DNA of 64,000 nt from Bemisia tabaci (taxonomy: Eukaryota > Arthropoda > Insecta > Hemiptera > Aleyrodidae). The position numbers and the translations under genes are program-made. This document shows, in pieces, positions 60,901 through 64,000 of the stretch (its first letter is position 1; every line of letters begins with the position of its first letter). The notes under the pieces are model-generated. The model worked only from the letters and a program-made list of their open reading frames with translations, was not told the DNA's origin and searched no databases. Where the stretch lies: assembly GCF_918797505.1 (NCBI RefSeq), contig NC_092797.1:22643372-22707371 (forward strand). The letters run 5' to 3'.

Positions 60901-63900
60901 CTTCCACACAAGTGTCACATTTGGCACCAGTTGTATTGTTGGCACATTCAACACACCTTGCGTGCATTGTAGGACCCTCTGCTAGGAGAGCCTCAAGGCC
61001 GTCAGGACCAAATGGAAAGGAGGTGATACTATCATTTATACATACATGAGTGTGGCCATTGCAATAATCAACACATGGCACACACTCTCCATTATTGGTT
61101 GGGTCACCGACAAAATATGATTTGCACTTCTCACACTGAGGACCGACAGTGTTATTATGGCACTCCAAGCATTTGTTCAACTGATCCGGACCTGCACAAT
61201 TTGAATGACCGTTACATTGGCACTGAATGCTGCAGTTTGCACCGACGTATCCAAAATCACATTGACATTGGTTCGGCTTGACGCAGACACCTCGAACGCA
61301 ACCTTGACTGCATACAGGAACGCACTCAACTCCGTTAGACTTGTATCCATGGCCACAAATGCAATGAAATCCACGTTCTTGATCCACACACTCCTCACTA
61401 ACGTTATCGCAAGTGTGATGATTGTTCAGGCATTCATTTTCAGGAGGGCAGCTGACATAGTGCCAAGAGAAGACGTCCTTTTCGCTAATGGCTGAACTTG
61501 TTTTTGGCTCAACTTGTTGATAGTACAGTAGGTCACAAGTAGATTTTTCCGGACCAGAGGCAGGGCTGGTCAAAGACCCATCAGTGCAAACACCCTGAAA
61601 TTTAGGAAATGCAGAATAAAATCAGAGAGAGAAAGAGTCAACTTGATTAATGACAACAGAAACAGACACAAAAATACTCAATAATACATGATTAATATTT
61701 TGTTACTAAGCAAAAAGGCCACAATTTTTCGATTTTATTCTGTTAATATTATGCTGCCCAGTAGAATTTTTGTTCATTTTGTCAAAATGAGAATCATGGA
61801 ATGCAACATTAGTATAGGACAGTAGCTTCGCAGACAAAAAGGTGTTCATTAAGTTCAAATCTTACTTCATTCAAGAACTGCTTAATGTTATTATTTTCTG
61901 CATTACTCACCTTTCAAACTGTGAATTCAATTGCATTTCCACATTCCTTTTTTCATACGTTTGTAAATGGACAGAGAAGTTTGGCATGTCAAAAAACTGT
62001 ATGCTGAGAAACCATTTACGACAGCTTAAATAAACAAAAGTGATTTTTAGGTCAACCTATGTTCCACACGATTCTTAAGAGGAGTTAAAAATTTTAACCC
62101 CACAAAATCAGTTTCTAATGATCAAGAAAATTACCATAAATTTTAGATCCCTACCGGCTACCATTCAAAAGATCAGCCGTTCTGGGGCTATTCCTACACC
62201 TGTGCAACGGACATTTTTTTGGCTTCACGATTTGTCAGGAAACAATTTTGAGGTCTGACTTACAGGCCTGTGTGCGATTATTTACATTGCTCTGTGATAA
62301 CAATAAGAGATTTTTTTAAATTTAGCCTGATCAATGTTGTGCATTTGTGCAAGCTGGTCTTAAATAGGAGGCTTCATTATTTGGTTCCACAACATGTGCG
62401 ACGATTTTACCACACTGAAAAAAATTTAAGAATCAAATAAGGTAGCAGCAATAAGGATTATTGTTGAGATTCAGTTAGTCGGTCATCACCTGTCCAGTGG
62501 TGTTATCTCGGTGGAGAGAGCACCAACCACAGTGCGCATGGCGTAAACAGGTGGCACACTGCGTGTAACTTGCGCAAGCTTGAGGGCAATGTTCGCTTTT
62601 GCCTCCGCTAAGAACAAGGCCGCACGTTCCCCCAGTGCAGTACATTTGTTGAACGGTTGGAGAGATACATTCATTTAGACCTGTTGACCAGCGACATTCA
62701 TGCCATCCTCCTTCTCCTCCCTAATTGTGAGAAAAATCAATTATACGTTAGAATTTATTCTCTTTAATGACTGCATTGAAGGGACATTATGAGGGGAAGT
62801 GAAAAGCCTGTTAAAAGAGCATTACAAAATGAGTGGATAAACTTTACATTCCACAATGGTTTGGATTTTACCATCAAGGTATGTGCTTTTATCATGAAAT
62901 CAAGAAAAGAGAGTTAACGCATTTCAGAAAGATTACAGCAGAATCCCCATCCATTCAAAATTAAATTCACATCTCCATTTACTTTTTTCTGACAAAACAG
63001 TGACCACCATCCTAATTTATCCGACGAGGTAGAAGACTTTTACAAACCTGAGAGCTTAAGCATTCATCACATGATTTGTGATCAGAGCATTTTGCAGGGC
63101 ATTGACCACCGGACTTGATTTTTATACTAGATCGTTCTGTGAGATCTTGATTGGCACAGTTCCAGTCAAAAACAGGTTCAGCAGATAATTTTGAACCAGA
63201 ATCCATTGTTAGCAGAATTTGTCTGAAAACGAAAGTAACCATTATCCGTCATGCACTGCATTTGATAACATAGATCGGCGAATTTTAAATATTTTACAAA
63301 CAAATTCTAAATGTATTAGGTACCAGGCATAAAATTATCAACATTCAAAATATATATTTAACTTATTCATGAAACAATTCTCTTCCTGTAATTGTTTTTT
63401 TAGCTACTAAAGCTACAAAAAATATAGGTGAAAGAATTTTGAAGAGTTTTTTTTTCTCAAATATCAATGGTAATGCAGTCAATGTTTATTGGTGTTTTAA
63501 CCTTTTTTGATCAAATCTAAAAATCCTCCATCACACAACTTTGAATAAAAAACAATTTAATTTCACAGGTAAAAATCTGCTTTTTTTATCTTGCTTGTTT
63601 ATTTTGTCTCTATCTTGCATTTTTTTACAATTTTTGACTTGCCTTGGGAAATTACATAATGATTTCATCAGACTTATTGGGTGGACAATTGGGTATTGCA
63701 TTCACTAAAGCAATAAAAAAATCGAAGACAATGAGTCATTTTAATTCAACATACATACCTTGTCCAAAGACAATTTCCGAGAGACATACAGTCATCGCAA
63801 TCAGAGGCAGCACAAGAATTCTCAGGACAAAAAGTTGGGTTGGAGATCGCTCTTTGGCGACACTTACTGTCTTTTTCACACAGACTAGAATCATCTACAC

Positions 63901-63943
63901 AATGACCTTTTCCACCACAGTTAGAGCACCACTTGCAAACTTG
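57980..63943 (-). CDS. MEGF8-like transmembrane protein, C-terminal part (runs off the right edge)
   Basis: Six coding exons on the minus strand: 63943-63759, 63222-63048, 62720-62490, 61594-60575, 59572-59412 and 58706-57980 (stop). All junctions have GT/AG and compatible phases, giving 832 residues here. In order: cysteine-rich PSI repeats (residues 1-197, e.g. CKWCSNCGGKGHC, CATCLRHAHCGWC); a calcium-binding-type EGF module (CPPENECLNNHHTC); a second EGF; three laminin-type EGF modules (e.g. CQCNGHSNCAG, CECHGHGSIC); a beta-rich ectodomain; one transmembrane helix near residues 697-718 (FVFFSVFFSCFFLFLAGCVV); and a basic cytoplasmic tail ending LRRGTSHL. This order is that of MEGF8, a single-pass protein of over 2,500 aa in animals, where it works with E3 ligase partners to limit Hedgehog-receptor activity in vertebrates; in Drosophila it is needed at synapses. 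Attractin is the closest alternative, but the PSI-rich section and tail favour MEGF8. Confidence 0.9.
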
Positions 63944-64000
63944 CTGTAAATTGAAGAAAGAATTGGATTTTAAGAAACAGAGGAGGTACATTACAATCAT

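Noticed and set aside
60742..61495. Plus-strand frames inside the large MEGF8 exon
   Set aside because: Antisense shadows of the cysteine-rich coding sequence.

Overview
This window looks like repeat-rich nuclear DNA of an arthropod. Supporting signs are a split gene for the Mediator subunit MED22, a split gene for the membrane protein MEGF8, consensus GT/AG introns, a LINE 3' end with a poly(A) tail, and many MITE-like inverted repeats. MED22 reads closest to insect MED22 as I remember it. Several MITE ends resemble repeats I associate with hemipterans, perhaps whiteflies; that assignment rests on memory and is tentative. Only two conserved host genes are visible, both in the right quarter.

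Layout. 1-9.2 kb: a CpG-rich edge segment, three MITE-type elements and a ~332-bp satellite with higher-order structure. 9.2-16.9 kb: non-coding sequence, a 31-bp minisatellite, a 237-bp tandem duplication, a purine tract and a 1.27-kb terminal-inverted-repeat (TIR) element. 16.88-28.02 kb: the most striking object, an 11.1-kb element that is almost entirely one palindrome (arms of about 5.57 kb around a 3-nt loop), flanked by a 6-bp direct duplication TATTGC and beginning 5'-AGTAGTATAG. Each arm carries the same intact 240-codon ORF with a PC4-like segment, a frameshifted LINE relic, subterminal repeats with six TGACGTCA sites and an ATCGAT-rich tandem array. 28-41 kb: repeats, including a second and independent foldback element of 1,978 bp with 10-bp target duplications (Mutator-like), a six-copy 88-bp array with internal hairpins, and another MITE. 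41-48.9 kb: nested TIR elements, a purine tract related to the one at 12.5 kb, a LINE 3' fragment and a 427-bp MITE.

Right end. MED22 (+ strand) has two visible coding exons, and its intron holds a 712-bp foldback element. It converges on MEGF8 (- strand), of which the last six coding exons are present (PSI repeats, EGF and laminin-EGF modules, a transmembrane helix and a cytoplasmic tail). The rest of MEGF8 lies beyond the right edge. The roughly 6.5 kb between them is AT-rich and shows no recognisable gene.

The two host genes have unrelated jobs (transcription by RNA polymerase II; cell-surface signalling). The novelty lies in the palindromic element: size, terminal bases and 6-bp duplication recall Polinton/Maverick or adintovirus-type elements, but no polymerase, integrase or capsid gene is visible, so it is either a non-autonomous palindromic derivative or a new element type.
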